DNA of 64,000 nucleotides from Conus ventricosus (taxonomy: Eukaryota > Mollusca > Gastropoda > Neogastropoda > Conidae), in assembly GCA_018398815.1 (NCBI GenBank), contig CM031615.1, forward strand, positions 52,023,749-52,087,748, written 5' to 3'. Every line of letters begins with the position of its first letter. The stretch's first letter is position 1. The notes under the pieces were generated by a model. The model was not told the origin of the DNA and ran no database searches. It saw only the letters and a list, made by a program, of their open reading frames with translations. The translations under genes and the position numbers were made by a program. Of this stretch, positions 1-42,735 are shown one piece after another.

Positions 1-48
<48 letters not shown>
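1..48. repeat. (AC)n microsatellite at window edge
   Basis: Nearly pure AC dinucleotide run cut by the window start. It abuts the old SINE copy that follows. Confidence 0.9.
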
Positions 49-51
<3 letters not shown>

Positions 52-63
52 GCATGCACACCT

Positions 64-533
64 CAGCTTGAGGCCAAACTCTAAGCATTATGCAATCCAT
101 GCTTTTATTTATATATAAATACAACAACTTGTAGTTGAATAAGCTGCAAACTTGGATAAAGCCAACTGAAGAGCAGCTTGCTGGCTCTACATTCAGTCAT
201 TTTCCATGTCATCCAGTCAGCATCAGTGGCTCAGTTTTCTTCCTTCATTTTTTTTCCGATTTTACACACAGGATGCAAAACATGTGTATCGTGTCATCTA
301 TTCCAAAGCCAAACTGGCTGTGCATCTTTTGAAAGTAGGTGATGGGATGTTATGTGCAGGATGTATTATGCATGCATTCACCCATAAAACCTCTCTGTGT
401 GCTCTTATATGAAGGACGTTTTGGGAAATAGAGTCAGAGCTAATGTTGCCTGGAATCAAACCTGTTAAAGAAACCTGCAACCCGGGATCACCATGATTAC
501 GAGTCCGGCACCAACTGCACTGTTCTGGCATGA
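64..533 (-). mobile_element. Old copy of a ~500-bp tRNA-headed SINE
   Basis: This segment aligns along its whole length, with many differences, to the better preserved element at 31490-32017. Shared landmarks in the same order are the GAGGCCAAACTCTAAG-type tail near 70, CCAACTGAAGAGCAGCT near 162, the CATTCAGTC box near 190, and GATTACGAGTCCGGC near 496. The tRNA-like head lies at the high-coordinate end, so the element is on the minus strand. The B-box is no longer recognisable here, indicating an older copy. Confidence 0.7.
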
Positions 534-600
534 CGTTCATCTCCGCATACATGCAGTATATATTATGTTTATTTCCACATGCCTGCATACACCCCAAGTG

Positions 601-1335
601 GTATCATAATGAGTAGTATAGACTGTACATGGACAACCGTGGTTCACCAAATTGTATCTTGATAAGTAGTATACGTATAGACTGTACATGGACAGCTATA
701 GTTCACCAAGTTGTATCTTGATAAGTAGTATGGACTGTACATGGACAACTATATTTCACCAAGTTGTATCTTGATAAGTAGTATAGACTGTACGTGGACA
801 ACTATGGTTCACAAGGTTGTATCTTGATAAGTAGTATAGACTCTACGTGGACAACTATGGTTCACCAGGTGATCTTGATAAGTAGTATAGACTGTACTGT
901 GTACATGGACAACTATGGTTCACCAAGTTGTATCTTGATAAGTACTATAGACTGTACATGGACAACTATGGTTTACCAAGTTGTATCTCGATAAGTTGTA
1001 TCTATAGACTGTGTATGGACAACTAGGGTTCATCAAGTTGTATCTTGATAAGTAGTATAGACTGTACGTGGACAACAGTGGTTCACCAAGTTGTATCTTG
1101 ATAAGTAGTATAGACTGTACATGGACAACAATGGTTCACCAAGTTGTATCTTGATAGGTAGTATAGACTGTACATGGACAACTATGGTTCACCAAGTTGT
1201 TTCTTGATAAGCAGTGTAGAATGTACTGTATGGACAACTATAGGTTCATCAAGTTGTATCTTGATAAGCAGTATAGACTGTACATGGACAGCTATGGTTC
1301 ACCAAGTTGTATCTTGATAAGGAGTACATGGAAGC
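601..1335. repeat. 53-bp minisatellite, about 13 copies
   Basis: The unit begins GTATCTTGATAAGTAGTATA and continues through GACTGTACATGGACAACT to GGTTCACCAAGTT. Copies differ by scattered substitutions and a few short insertions (for example near 668 and 893). No coding role is visible. Confidence 0.9.
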
Positions 1336-2092
1336 CTTCCTCTTCCTCATTCAGCTGCTAACTTTGTTTGTATGTCAAGTGCGAGAACTTGGCTCTTATT
1401 GCCAATAAAATGTGGGGCGTTGAATGCTGGGTCTTAACCACTGCTGAATGAACTGGCTTGGAAAGGCATAGTAGCATGGATCATTCGCTTCACTGGTTCG
1501 GGGTCAGACTTGTTGAATAATACTTTGCCGGATTACTGAAGCAACATGCCATGTTGAATACTTTTTTTTTTCCCCTTTTGAGATGTCTCTGTGTGTCTGT
1601 CTTATTATATAAAAGATGAAATGAAATTAAGAAAAAAGAAAGAAAGAAAAAGGAAAGCTCCAAGCATATAAAACTTTTTTGTGGAACCTATTTTCTTTGT
1701 GTATGACTGTTTTATCCTTATACTACAGACTTCATTTAAGGTCCTCCTTGTTGTTGTCGTTGCTGTTGTTGTTTTTGTTTGTGCTGTTTGTTATTGTCAG
1801 TTCTGGGGGACTTGGAGAGAATCTACTTTCAGAGAATCTACTACCACTGCTACTATTACAAATACTGATACCTTCTTGCTTGCTGTCAGTGACAGAGGTT
1901 GTGCCTTCAGATACGTTTATATATAAAATATATCAGCATGCTGTATAAACAAAGTCATATCAGACAATTACCTAGGGAGAAAGCTACTGGTACAACACTG
2001 CTATCTGTGTCCTTGCTGTCAGTTACAGAGGATGCAGACCTGTGCATTAACAGACAGTTACCTTAGGAGGGAACTGCGTATACAATAAATCC
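1336..2092. other. Non-coding stretch, nothing recognised
   Basis: AT-rich sequence with a purine-rich patch near 1625-1655 and a short TTG/GTT-rich patch near 1745-1790. I see no exon, RNA gene or element ends. An upstream MGLL exon could hide here, but none is supported. Confidence 0.5.
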
Positions 2093-2800
<708 letters not shown>

Positions 2801-2931
2801 CCAACCACTCACTCCCAACCCCACCCCTCACACATACTCATGCACACCTTGCAGGTAGCTAGCCATGCATGCTCATGCACACAAAGCCACACACTCATGA
2901 CATTACTATGATTGTGTTTATGTGCTGGCAG

Positions 2932-32353
<29,422 letters not shown>

Positions 32354-33419
32354 ACCACTCAACATATATATACCACTCAGCATTTATATACAAAGAAAAA
32401 CAAACTGTTTACCTTTTAAATGCCTTGTAAATGATGGGAAACTTCCATTACCTGGCCTGTCATGAGGTTACTCAAATCAGAGTGTTATTTTAATATGTCC
32501 ATCAAAAGGCTGAAATCATGAGTGTTATTCAGTGATATTATTAAAATTAGGGGATGCTGTGGCAGTCGCTACTTTGTACTGTCAAAATGGTGATAAATGG
32601 TGATGCATTTCGGTCTCTATGAATAGAGCTTTGTTAAAAATATGTTCAAAAGACAGGAACTTTTTGTTGCCATTACCAGTGCGGGTCTCCCTTAAAGATG
32701 GTGATAAGACTGAAAGCGTTCTTGTTAATCAGTGATACTGTGAAAATTATGACTTGTGATTGTATTACTTGGATATGTGAGGAAGCACAGCCCCTTGTGA
32801 GATACGAGAGGGTCTTTTGATTATAAATACAGGTAACACTGAACTTGCTTGGCCAGAAGAGTCCCCACCTAGTATGTCACTGTCTGTTTTCTTTCTTTCA
32901 TCTTTGCATTCTGACTCCCATTGGCCTTTTTTTTTTTCTAAGAAAGTGTTAGGTCAGCAGAACTATTTCTGATCTGATTTACTGTATATTGTGGTAACAG
33001 GATCAGTTCGGAACACAAGTTGCTTTTTCTGTATTGTTATTTTTTTTCCAGCAGGACTTTTTTTTCTTTAAGTTTCGAGTTTTACTTGTAAGTTTTAGTG
33101 CATAGTCTTCTTTTAGTGTTCTGCTTTAAAAGTTGTAGGTTAGTTTAACAAAATGGCTGGTGTTTCAAGCACTGTGAAATTTATCCATCTGAACTCATAC
33201 ACCACTGTTGTCACAGTCAGCCTGTACCATGTGACACTAGGCCTGCCTAGGCAGAGCATAGTTCAAAGACAATGGCAAAATGAGATGGAGACTGAAGGGA
33301 AGAGATAGCCTTTTGCATCATGTATGTATCATAACGTCTGTGTTCTGGGCAAAGAAGAGCAACAGACAGGAGGTAAATGAAACATTTTAGCTGACATTCA
33401 GTCTTATGTGACACAAGTA
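32354..33419 (+). other. Downstream of MGLL stop: probable 3' UTR and intergenic
   Basis: AT-rich DNA with no coding signal. The 3' UTR end cannot be fixed from sequence alone. Confidence 0.5.
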
Positions 33420-33663
33420 TGCTGTCAAGTTTTGTTGCTTGCTGTGATAAACCCCTCCTGTCAAGTTTTGTCATATAAAGTGGTAAACCCCTCCTGTCAA
33501 GTTTTGTCATATAAAGTGATAAACCCCTCCTGCCAATTTTTGTCATATAAAGTGATAAACCCCTCCTGTCAAGTTTTGTCATATAAAGTGATAAACCCCT
33601 CCTGTCAAGTTTTGTCATATAAAGTGGTAAACCCCTCCTGTCAAGTTTTGTCATATAAAATGA

Positions 33664-33710
<47 letters not shown>

Positions 33711-33780
33711 CTGTCAAGTTTTGTCATATAAAGTGGTAAACCCCTCCTGTCAAGTTTTGACATCGGCAGTGGTAAACGCC
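33420..33780. repeat. 36-bp minisatellite with an expanded poly-C
   Basis: About nine units of AACCCCTCCTGTCAAGTTTT + GTCATATAAAGTGGTA. In one unit the AACCCC has grown to a 41-nt C-run at 33667-33707. Confidence 0.92.
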
Positions 33781-33789
33781 TCTTCTCAA

Positions 33790-34315
33790 ATTTTGTTATG
33801 TAAGTGCCTAAAGTGGTGTTAGGGTAAAACAGTGCCTAAAATGATGTTAGGGTAAAATAGTGCCTAAAATGGTGTTAGAGTAAAACAGTAGCTAAAATGG
33901 TGTTAGGGTAAAATAGTGCCTGAAATGGTGTTAGGGTAAAACAGTGCCTAAAGTGGTGTAAGGGTAAAGGATTTCCTAAAATGGTGTAAGGATAAAAGAG
34001 TGCCTAAAATGGTGTAAGGATAAGGGTGCCTAAAATGGTGTTAGGTTAAAACAGTGCCTAAAGTGGTGTAAGGGTAAAAGAGTGCCTAAAATGGTGTAAG
34101 GATAAAAGAGTGCCTAAAGTGGTGTGAGGGTAAAAAAGTGCCTAAAGTGGTGTGAGGGTAAAAAAGTGCCTAAAGGGGTATGAGGGTAAAACAGTGCCTA
34201 AAGTGGTGTGAGGGTTAGAAAGTGCCTCAAGTGGTGTGAAGGTAAAAAAAAAAGTGCCTCAAGTAGTGTGAGCATAAAAAAGTGTGTAAAGTGTTGTGAG
34301 GGTGAAACAGGGCCT
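33790..34315. repeat. 28-bp minisatellite, about 18 copies
   Basis: The unit is GTGCCTAAAGTGGTGTGAGG + GTAAAACA with many variants. It starts immediately after the 36-bp array. Confidence 0.9.
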
Positions 34316-35408
34316 AATGAACGATACAGTGATACCACACCGTAGTGTAGTTCAGAATTCCTTATGAATGAGGTCTTTAGTGGAAGAGAGTCTTTCTTAG
34401 AATATAATGAAAATGTTGGCAAAGAAAAAAGAAAGGTAAAACAAAAGTTGAAATACAAAACTGCTAAACTAATGGAACAAGTGACAACAAAGAAGCAACA
34501 TATTTCTGTATAATAGTCTTCCTGAGGCGTGACAAACAAATGAAACAACGAAGAAAAATAATGTACCAAAAAAAAACAACAACAACAATAGTTGTAAGGC
34601 TTTCTAAAGTATAAGAAGTAAGATAGGAGTTGTTTCTTTTTGATTGATTAGAAAATAGGGAGTGGACCATTTTAGTGACTTTTATACCGAGGGTTTTAAA
34701 TGATTAGATAAATAAATGGGCAGAAATATACAAGGACCAGGTGTCAGAATGCTAGCAACCAAAAAAGATTAATGATTATGAATTTCTTTAAATACTAGTG
34801 ATAAGAAATGAAAATAAATGAATGTAAACGATCATGGTAATTTAAGATATGTAAGAATGAAACATGGAAAAGTAGAAAGACAGTTTATTTATATTATAAT
34901 CGAAAGATTGGTAGTGTCAAAAATAGATAGAAATGTGTGAAAAGAACTTAGATGAAAAGAAAAAAAGAGAAAGAGCTGTGAAAATCAGGGTGAAATTTTA
35001 AAGGGGGAAAAGAAGGGTAGAGGGAAGTCAAATGAGAGAGAAAAAAACGGAGCAAAGGTGGGGGTGGGGAGAAAGCAGAGAAGAAGAGTAGGGGGTTAAA
35101 AAGAATCCAGAAGAAAGGCTCTAGAGGGAGGGAATTTTCTGAAAAGTTTCATTACATTGTTAATAGTTTTAAGTGTTGGTTTTTTTCTCTTTGTGTGTGT
35201 GTGTGTGTGTTCCCCAGGTTTGGCAAATTTGAAAGCTGACATGGCGGTATGGGGTGGTATAATTTTGGAGTGTTTTCAACTCCTGTATGGCTGTTTGCAG
35301 TCAATTGGGCTGTAGATCATGAAAAGCTGATGATAAAGATTCCTTTTATTCAAAGCTCCTGTTCAAGTTGGTTGTTGGATTTGTACAGTTTCCTTTTCAA
35401 ATGTGAAC
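34316..35408. other. A-rich intergenic DNA, nothing recognised
   Basis: Purine-rich stretches (about 34860-35120) and one short GT run near 35195. No gene seen. Confidence 0.5.
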
Positions 35409-35412
35409 AAAT

Positions 35413-35991
35413 GTGACCCGTTCTCACAAAATCACCCTTAAGTCGCCTCAGGCCTTTCTGTTCAATTTGGCCTGACAGGGTTGTGGGTCAAATTGGTCCA
35501 TTTTGTGTTTTCTGCAGAAATCGCTCTGTCTGGACTTATTCTACACTATACTAGTTGGATTTGCCAAAAATCGAACGAAAAATGGCTTAAAAAGTGATTT
35601 TTTTCTCATGTTAGAAGCTTGTTTTGTGATCGTTCTGTGTGCAAAGAGGCCTATTTTCGAACACATTTTTTCATGAAATATATATTCCTTGTTTACACAG
35701 TAGCTTAGACATTCTTCGTACTCTGTGCAAAGTTTGAAAACAATTGGTGAATATTGAAGGCCGTTGCCAAGGAAAAACTGTCCCAACATGACCAAAAACT
35801 TTAACGCTCGATTTCTCAAAATGGCTGCCATGCCACCTCAAGGTTTCAAAACAGCACATCTCAGCCAATTTTTTTAGTAGAGCTATGACACTTATATCAT
35901 TGTAAGCAGCATTATCTCCTCTTTTCAAACATGCATGTATCTCAAATTATGAAATTTTCAACTTATGGGTGATTTTGTGAGAACGGGTCAC
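35413..35991. mobile_element. MITE-like element with 31-bp terminal inverted repeats
   Basis: The left end GTGACCCGTTCTCACAAAAT + CACCCTTAAGT and the right end, read on the other strand, are identical apart from one base in about 31. Flanking AAAT at 35409-35412 and 35992-35995 looks like a 4-bp target duplication. At 579 bp and without a transposase, it is non-autonomous. The superfamily is not identified from these ends. Confidence 0.88.
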
Positions 35992-35995
35992 AAAT

Positions 35996-38350
35996 AGGTT
36001 TATTTGTTATACTTGGTTGCCCAAGTGCCTCTTTGTCATTCAACGAAAGTAGTCCTACTTTTTAAAATGTGTTGTTACTGCCCCTTTGGGAAAGTGATGA
36101 CAAAAAAAAAATGTTCAAATTTGTTCCTACAGTGCCTCTTGGAAATGCCAAGAAAATATGTTTACTTGTTAAAATTGGTTGTAAAATGATCCTGGAAACG
36201 TGAGGAAAATAATTATGTTTACCATAAAATCAGTTGACACAGTGCCTTTAGAAATCCGAGCAGGACAGATCTATGTGTTTAATTATGAGGAAAAAAAGAA
36301 AATGTTTTCGTAGCAAAAGTGGTTGTTGCAGTTGTTACTGCACACAGAGCTGCCTGTTGCTGTGCTTTTGGTGTAGCATGCTATGATTCTGTTGACAATG
36401 CAGTACACTTTGTCATGAAATGCTACACCTTTTGGTGGTGGATTCTGGGGAAAGGTCCAGCGATGGCGAGGAAAGACTCACTGACCGCAGAGAAAGTCCT
36501 GTTGACGATGGGAAAGACTGTGACCAGGGATTCTCTTAGACAGCACGAAGACCTCATGGCGAAAGCTTGGCCATGTCTGGAGTTGTACTGTCATCACCTG
36601 TCAGCGGAACAGTTATGAGCGAGGCTACAAGATGCACACAAAAGTTAATTGACAGTAGCTTTTTTTGCCCGTGGGCTCTGCGGTCATGAAGTATGGGCTG
36701 GTACACCCATGGGAATGCTCCCATGGAGGTTTTGTTGTGTCACATCCAGTGGCCATTACACAAAGGCATCTACTAGGGAGTAATTTTGTCCCTTCACGTG
36801 TTAATGCAATGCCCTGTGCATGCCTGTACCCTCTGTGAACACAGCGCAGGCTTCCAAGGGTAGTGCAGGATTGCTCCAAGCTGGTTTGTTCGGCAATTGA
36901 GGACAGTACTTTGTTGGGTCCTACCTGCATCTTCAGGTGTATCTTTTTTTCTTTCCTTGTGTGTGCTGAAATGCATGGAAAAATGAAAATGTTTTCTTTG
37001 CAAAAGTGATTGTGGCAGTTGTTAATGCCCACAGAGCTGCAAAGTGCAGTACTTTTGGTGTAGCATGCTGTCATTTTGTTGACAATACAATACACTTTGT
37101 CATGAAATTCTACACCAAAAAAAGCTAGAGTTGAAAAGAAAAGAAATGCTTCATGGACTTATTAGCAGCTTAAACAGAACTTAAAAAACATGAATCTTTA
37201 AACTTTTCCTAATTTTGTCAACAGCAACAACAACTAAAGAAAAAAAGAAAAAGATGGGAAAAAAGATATAAAAAAGAACAAGCCCAGTGTGATACGGAAA
37301 GGAAGAAAAAGCGCAGGAAAACTTGCCAAAGACGATTGTGATTTTTCTGCCTTATCAAATGGCTTTTCTGTCAGCCACTTTACTTTTCTTTATAGGTCAA
37401 ATCAAAATCCTGTGGTAACTTGTGAGATTATTGTCGTCTTGGTCCACCATCATGGGACGTTGACACCTGAGTGGCGACTGAAAGTGATTATATGTCTGAC
37501 TTGTGGCATCATGTGTGAGTGCTCTGCTTACATTCAGAGCTCCACTCAAACTGTCAACAGGTTACACTTTGTGCTCTTGATGCCTTGGCAGCTCTGTGCA
37601 CAAGTTCCCTCTGGGAATGCCAGTAAAATTGAAAATGTTTTCATGTTGAAAGTGATCGTTGCTTTGCTGTTGTTTAAGCACTCCTTGGAAATGCCAGTAT
37701 GTTTTCATGTTAAAATCGGTTGTTCCACTTGTTACCGTACATGTAGCCCTTGGAAAAGCCAGGGAAATAAAAATGATTTACTTGTTGAAATTGGTTGTTG
37801 CAATTGCAAACATTGTCCCTAGGAAATTCAAGAAAAATTAAAAACATTTACGTTTTTGGTTCTTGCACTTGATAAAATATATTTACTCGTTTTATTCTTG
37901 TGCTTGATAAAATGCTTCTTGGAAATATGAAGAAAACAGAAAGTGTTTTCTTGCTGAAATTGGTCACTGCACTTGTTACAGTATCCCTTGAAAAAGCAAG
38001 AAAAATAGGAAATTAGTGTTTACCTGTTGAAACTGATTGTTACTACTGTTACCCAATAGTATTCATTCAAATGCAAAGAAAATAGGGTAACTTCAACGTT
38101 ACTACTGTTACCCAATAGTATTCATTGAAATGCAAAGAAAGTAGGGTAACTTCAACCTGTTCGGTTGTTGCATCTGTTAAAGTGCCTCCTGGAAAAGCGA
38201 GGAAAATAGAAAATATTTCCATGTTAAAACCAGTCGTTATGCAGGCTACAGTGTCCCTGTAAAATGCATGAAAGGTAGATGATGTTCACTTGTTAAGAAC
38301 AGTTTCAATCATGAAAGTGCATATCATTTGGAAATGATAGGAAAATATTT
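35996..38350. repeat. Degenerate ~50-60-bp tandem repeat region with a larger duplication
   Basis: Recurring segments of the form GTGCCTCTTGGAAATGCCAA + GAAAATA + TTTACTTGTTAAAATTGGTT appear from about 36020 to 36340 and from 37600 to 38350, well diverged. 36299-36430 and 36985-37114 are a related pair sharing TTTTGGTGTAGCATGCT and CACTTTGTCATGAAAT. 38038-38096 and 38097-38156 are an almost exact 59-bp tandem pair containing TTACCCAATAGTATTCATT. Confidence 0.7.
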
Positions 38351-40910
38351 ATTTGCCTCACTGGAGGACGCAAAAGATTTTCACTTTATAGTAGATGACA
38401 TACCCAACTTTACATGTTCCATCTTGTTTATTACCTTTTTTTCAGAATTGTTAACTTTCCGCCTTGATTTTATCCACAGATCAAAGTTAGAGAGTACATT
38501 CCTGTTCATGGAAGGCAGCTGTTGATGTTCATATTGACCTTTTGTTTTCAATTCCAAACATTGTGGTGTTGAACATTTGTGTGTGTGTGTGTGAGTGAAT
38601 TTTTTATCTCTGTCTTTTCCAGTGAATAGCAGTTTTTGGTGGGTTTGAAACTTCAAACTGTGTGTATTCATCTGTGTTGTTTCCACTTTTTTGCCCATGC
38701 CAATGAATGGCTGTCTTGGGCATGATATTCTGTGTTTAGAAACTCCACAAACTGTGTCTTCATGAGCGCTGTGTCCTAGTGAGCACCGTTTTCTCTTGCA
38801 AGTGCTCCAAGGAGTGACAGTCTCAGAACAATGCACATCATTGGCATCTGTCTGTATGTAATGTAATATATCCGCAATATAATTCCGTAGATTGGTGTAT
38901 CCTGTAAGAATAGATCTTGTTTTTATTTCTTAGGTCTGTGTCAATTATTGTGAGTGATCCTAATGTGAATTTAAATGTTGGATGAATAATTAGGCAACAG
39001 ATAACTATTTGTTTTCTCTCTGTGTGTCACTTGCCCTCTCTTTCTCTCTTTATCTCTCTGTCTGTTTCTCTTTGTATATGTCTATATCTCTCTCTCTCTC
39101 TCTCTTGCTGTTTACATCTTTTTTTCATCTTCCTCATACTAGCCAGTTCCTTTCTTGTTTAACTCACCTTTGACCTCTGATTTTCCTGTTGTGCTCACAC
39201 ATACAAATAATATCAGGTAATGGAATATCAAAAATAATATGCTGCAGTGATGTTGTTTGAAGTGTTTAATGGACACTGATTTGTGTATAATTTTCTATTT
39301 GTTTTGTTTATCATTTTGTTTACAATCAAGGCATCTGTCTGTCTTTCTTTTTTACATCAAACTACATTCCCAGACTTTTTGTCTATTGACATGCAGAGTT
39401 CTAAATCATCAAAGTGGATATATGTTTTGAATCAGATGTGAAGAAAGAGGATGCACTAGATGCAATTTGAATGGTCTAGATGATGAAATTCATTGTTTCT
39501 TTTTGTTTGTTTGTTTCACTACATATAAAACAGCTGCTGAAACAGTGCTACAGCATATACCTAAAGCAATGAATTTTTGCAGTCGATTTATGACAAACAG
39601 TAAAAGAGATGTGTTGAAGTTGGCTAAATTTGTAGAGGTCATTGTGCAGATCCCTGAAAGGGTGTGGTTTTCCCTGTCCTTTATGCAAGATATACATAGT
39701 TTCAGTGAACGTTGTAATAATTTTTTGTTGTTGTTTCCATGTTGGTTTGGTTTGGTTTTGTTTTTTGCTCTTATTTTTGTTTAATTTGCCCCAATATGAG
39801 TAAATGTTGTATGTTAGTTCATTTGACTACTAATTTTAGCCAATTGTGTGATTGTTATAGTTAGCTATCTCCCCCTCCCTCCCCCTTCTTTTCTTTTTTT
39901 CTTGTTACTGTTTTTTTCCTTCCATGTGCCTCTGTGACTCTTCACAGCTCACCGTCCTATCTGCTTCCTTTATTTAGCAATAAAGAATGCCATGCATCAT
40001 GTTGTAAGCGATTTGAATTGATAACTGAAAAATAGTATGAGTGAGCTGGATTCTCTCAGAATACTGGATTCCATATGAGCACTGACGTTGGATAATACTG
40101 CTGAAAGTAGGCGGAGAGTAAGGTGGGGATGGAGGTGGGTGGGATGGTATTAGTGTTTAGTTCTGACAGTGTTGCATTTCCTACAGTCTGTCTCAAAGAA
40201 AATCAGTGATCACAGTCACTAAAACTGCATGTGAGGTGAATCAACTTTTGCCCTATCAGTATCATGTCAGTTTATTTGTGCCTTTCTTAACTCAGGCAAT
40301 GACTTTTTAAGAAATAACTGGTCAGTTTTAAATAACTGCTTTTTGTTGTATTTGGATATTTGCTATGCTTAAGAAGTGTGTGCCATAATTCATGTTATGA
40401 GGTACGATCATTTTACTGTTTTCACAATCCAGTTTCTCGTGGTGTGCATTGTTGCAGCAGGCATTCCTGACAGTTTTAGTAAAAGAAAACTTTAAATACA
40501 TGATTCATTGTGTATTTGTAACACTAAGCTGTAATATCTCTTACACAAACATGACAAAAATTCAAACTTTCAAGAAAAGTTGTAGCCGACATTAATTTTT
40601 TTAACAATTCATCAGTACCAAAACTGCACTGATTGTGTTAGTTTTCTACCATCGACATTCTGCTTAGCTTCAAAATGTAATTCAAAACAAAAAATTCAGT
40701 ATGACCTAAAACAGAACGATGAATGTTGATGTTGATGGCTGGAAAATTGTTGACTTTGTTTTATTACGTTGATGCAGGAAAGTTTCCATTAAACCCTAAT
40801 CAGATTTGACTTTAAATGTACAGTGTCTATTTTATGAATGTTATACAGAAGTTGATGTGTTCTGTCAGCTTCATTAGTACATGCAGTTAATACCTCCCTG
40901 ATTTTTAATA
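38351..40910. other. Intergenic, nothing recognised
   Basis: AT-rich DNA with a short CT patch near 39089. No convincing exons or element ends. Confidence 0.5.
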
Positions 40911-41190
40911 ATTCCATGGTGATGCCAAGGACTCTTTCTGCACAAATTTATTTCTGGAAGGTTGCTGACAGAAACTTTTATTTTCTGTCACTCTCTTTAA
41001 CTGGTGGATTTTTTTTCTTCTTTTTTTCTTTTTTTTTTCTTTCTTTTTTTCTTTTTTTTTTTGTTTAAATTTTTTTCCCCAGTCATTCCATGGTGACGCC
41101 AAGGACTCTTTCTGCACAAATTTTATTCTGGAAGGTTACTATCAGAAACTTTTTTTTCTGTCACTCTCTTTGACTGGTGGATTTTTCTAT
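40911..41190. repeat. ~105-bp direct duplication
   Basis: 40911-41015 and 41086-41185 share ATTCCATGGTGATGCCAAGG, ACTCTTTCTGCACAAATTT and TCTGTCACTCTCTTTAACTG with few differences. They are separated by a T-rich tract. Confidence 0.88.
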
Positions 41191-42575
41191 TTAAATTTTT
41201 TTTTTGTTTGTTTTTAGCTTATTTGTGTGTTAATTCTCTTTAACAGTTGTTTATGTTTTATCTGACCTTGTCAACGTATGTCCCCAACTTGCCCCCCACC
41301 CTTCCACCACTTCCCCCCAAATAAAAAGTATGGATCTGAATACAATTCACTCTATTGAATAACACCCAACAACAAAAACAAACAACAACAAAATCCTCCT
41401 TCCAGCAATACCAAGATCAAATGATTTGATAAAGTGCAACAAAAGTTAAGTGGGCCTCTGGAATGAAGTGGAGGTTTTTTTTTGTTTTGTTTTGTTTTGT
41501 CTTGTCTTGTTTGTTTGTTTTTTTGTTTTTGTTTTTGTTCCATTGTTTTCATTAATTTTCTCACAACAGAGAGATGAAGGGGAAACAAATAGTAACCAAG
41601 AAGGGTGCAGCTGAGTTGCTTCCCATGACAGTTTATTTTTAAGCACGGCCGAGCTGCAAGTTGCAGTTGCAGCACACCTCGAACAGTGGTGAACATTAAT
41701 GAAATAGCATTTGTGGCGAATTACTTATCTCCAGCAATCTTTGCAAAGCAACAGATAATGATTTCTACACAAGATAACGACAGCAATTCTTCACAAAATT
41801 GTTGGGCACATGATGTCTTTTGCCCTTTGTTTCTGATACATGTAATGGCGCAGATGCTGTCAACAGCAAAAAAAAAAAAAAATCCACATGGATCATGAGA
41901 TGAAAGGTAAAATGTTGATAACACCATAGAAATACCTGATGACCTTTAGCAATTAGCATGGAGCAACTCGGGCAGTGTCATTACAGGTGGTGTAACTTTA
42001 GTGGAGGAAAACAAGTCACACGGATACAAGGCTACCCTGCATGCATGGTGCCACCTTTTCTGACGTACCTGTGTTGTGTAACATCCTACTTATTCAGAAA
42101 CTTTTTCTCCATTTTTTTCCCAATCAGGTCATTCTTTATAGCGTGCTAGTTTTGTTGTGATCTGGTGACCAGGTAGTGGGCATTTACACAGGGTGCACAG
42201 TGGACACTCGCTGCTCATTCTGCATGGTCTGTTACTCAGGCAGACCTTTTTCCCATTGAAATATTTGTCATTTTGTTTTTGTTGTTGCAAGTTTGGAGTT
42301 ACAAGTTACACTGCATGGACGGCCCTCTCAGCATGGCCCAGTGTGACTATCATAGGGAGGTCAGTAGTATAGCTACCATGCTTTTTATTTTCCTTTTTCT
42401 TAAATTATATCTGAACATACTTGTTGTCTTTGTTGTTTGTTGTTGTTGTTTTATCATGGGACCTTTTTTTCCCTGTTCATGTTGACAGCCCTGAAGACCC
42501 TTGTATTGCTGGCTGGGTTATAATAATGAAATAGGATTAAACTAATTTATACTAATTTTTTTAATCAGCTGAGGA
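41191..42575. other. Intergenic, nothing recognised
   Basis: T- and A-rich DNA. No gene seen. Confidence 0.5.
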
Positions 42576-42735
42576 AATGTAATCTCTACATGATTATGTC
42601 TTGTTGCACAAATGGAACAAATAAGCATAAGTATTCTATACCTGACATTGTCAACAATGTAATCTCTACATGATTATGTCTTGTTATGCAAATGGAGGAA
42701 ATAAGCATAAGTATTCTATACTTGACACTGACAAC
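42576..42735. repeat. 80-bp tandem duplication
   Basis: Two adjacent 80-bp copies containing ATGTAATCTCTACATGATTA and AATAAGCATAAGTATTCTAT; a handful of mismatches. Confidence 0.9.

Noticed and set aside
35541..35928. Small minus-strand proteins inside the TIR element
   Set aside because: Two overlapping frames without similarity to transposases; more likely chance frames in a MITE.
36319..36618. A 99-codon plus-strand frame with Cys-rich start
   Set aside because: It overlaps the duplicated repeat at 36299-36430, and the second copy is not open in the same frame.
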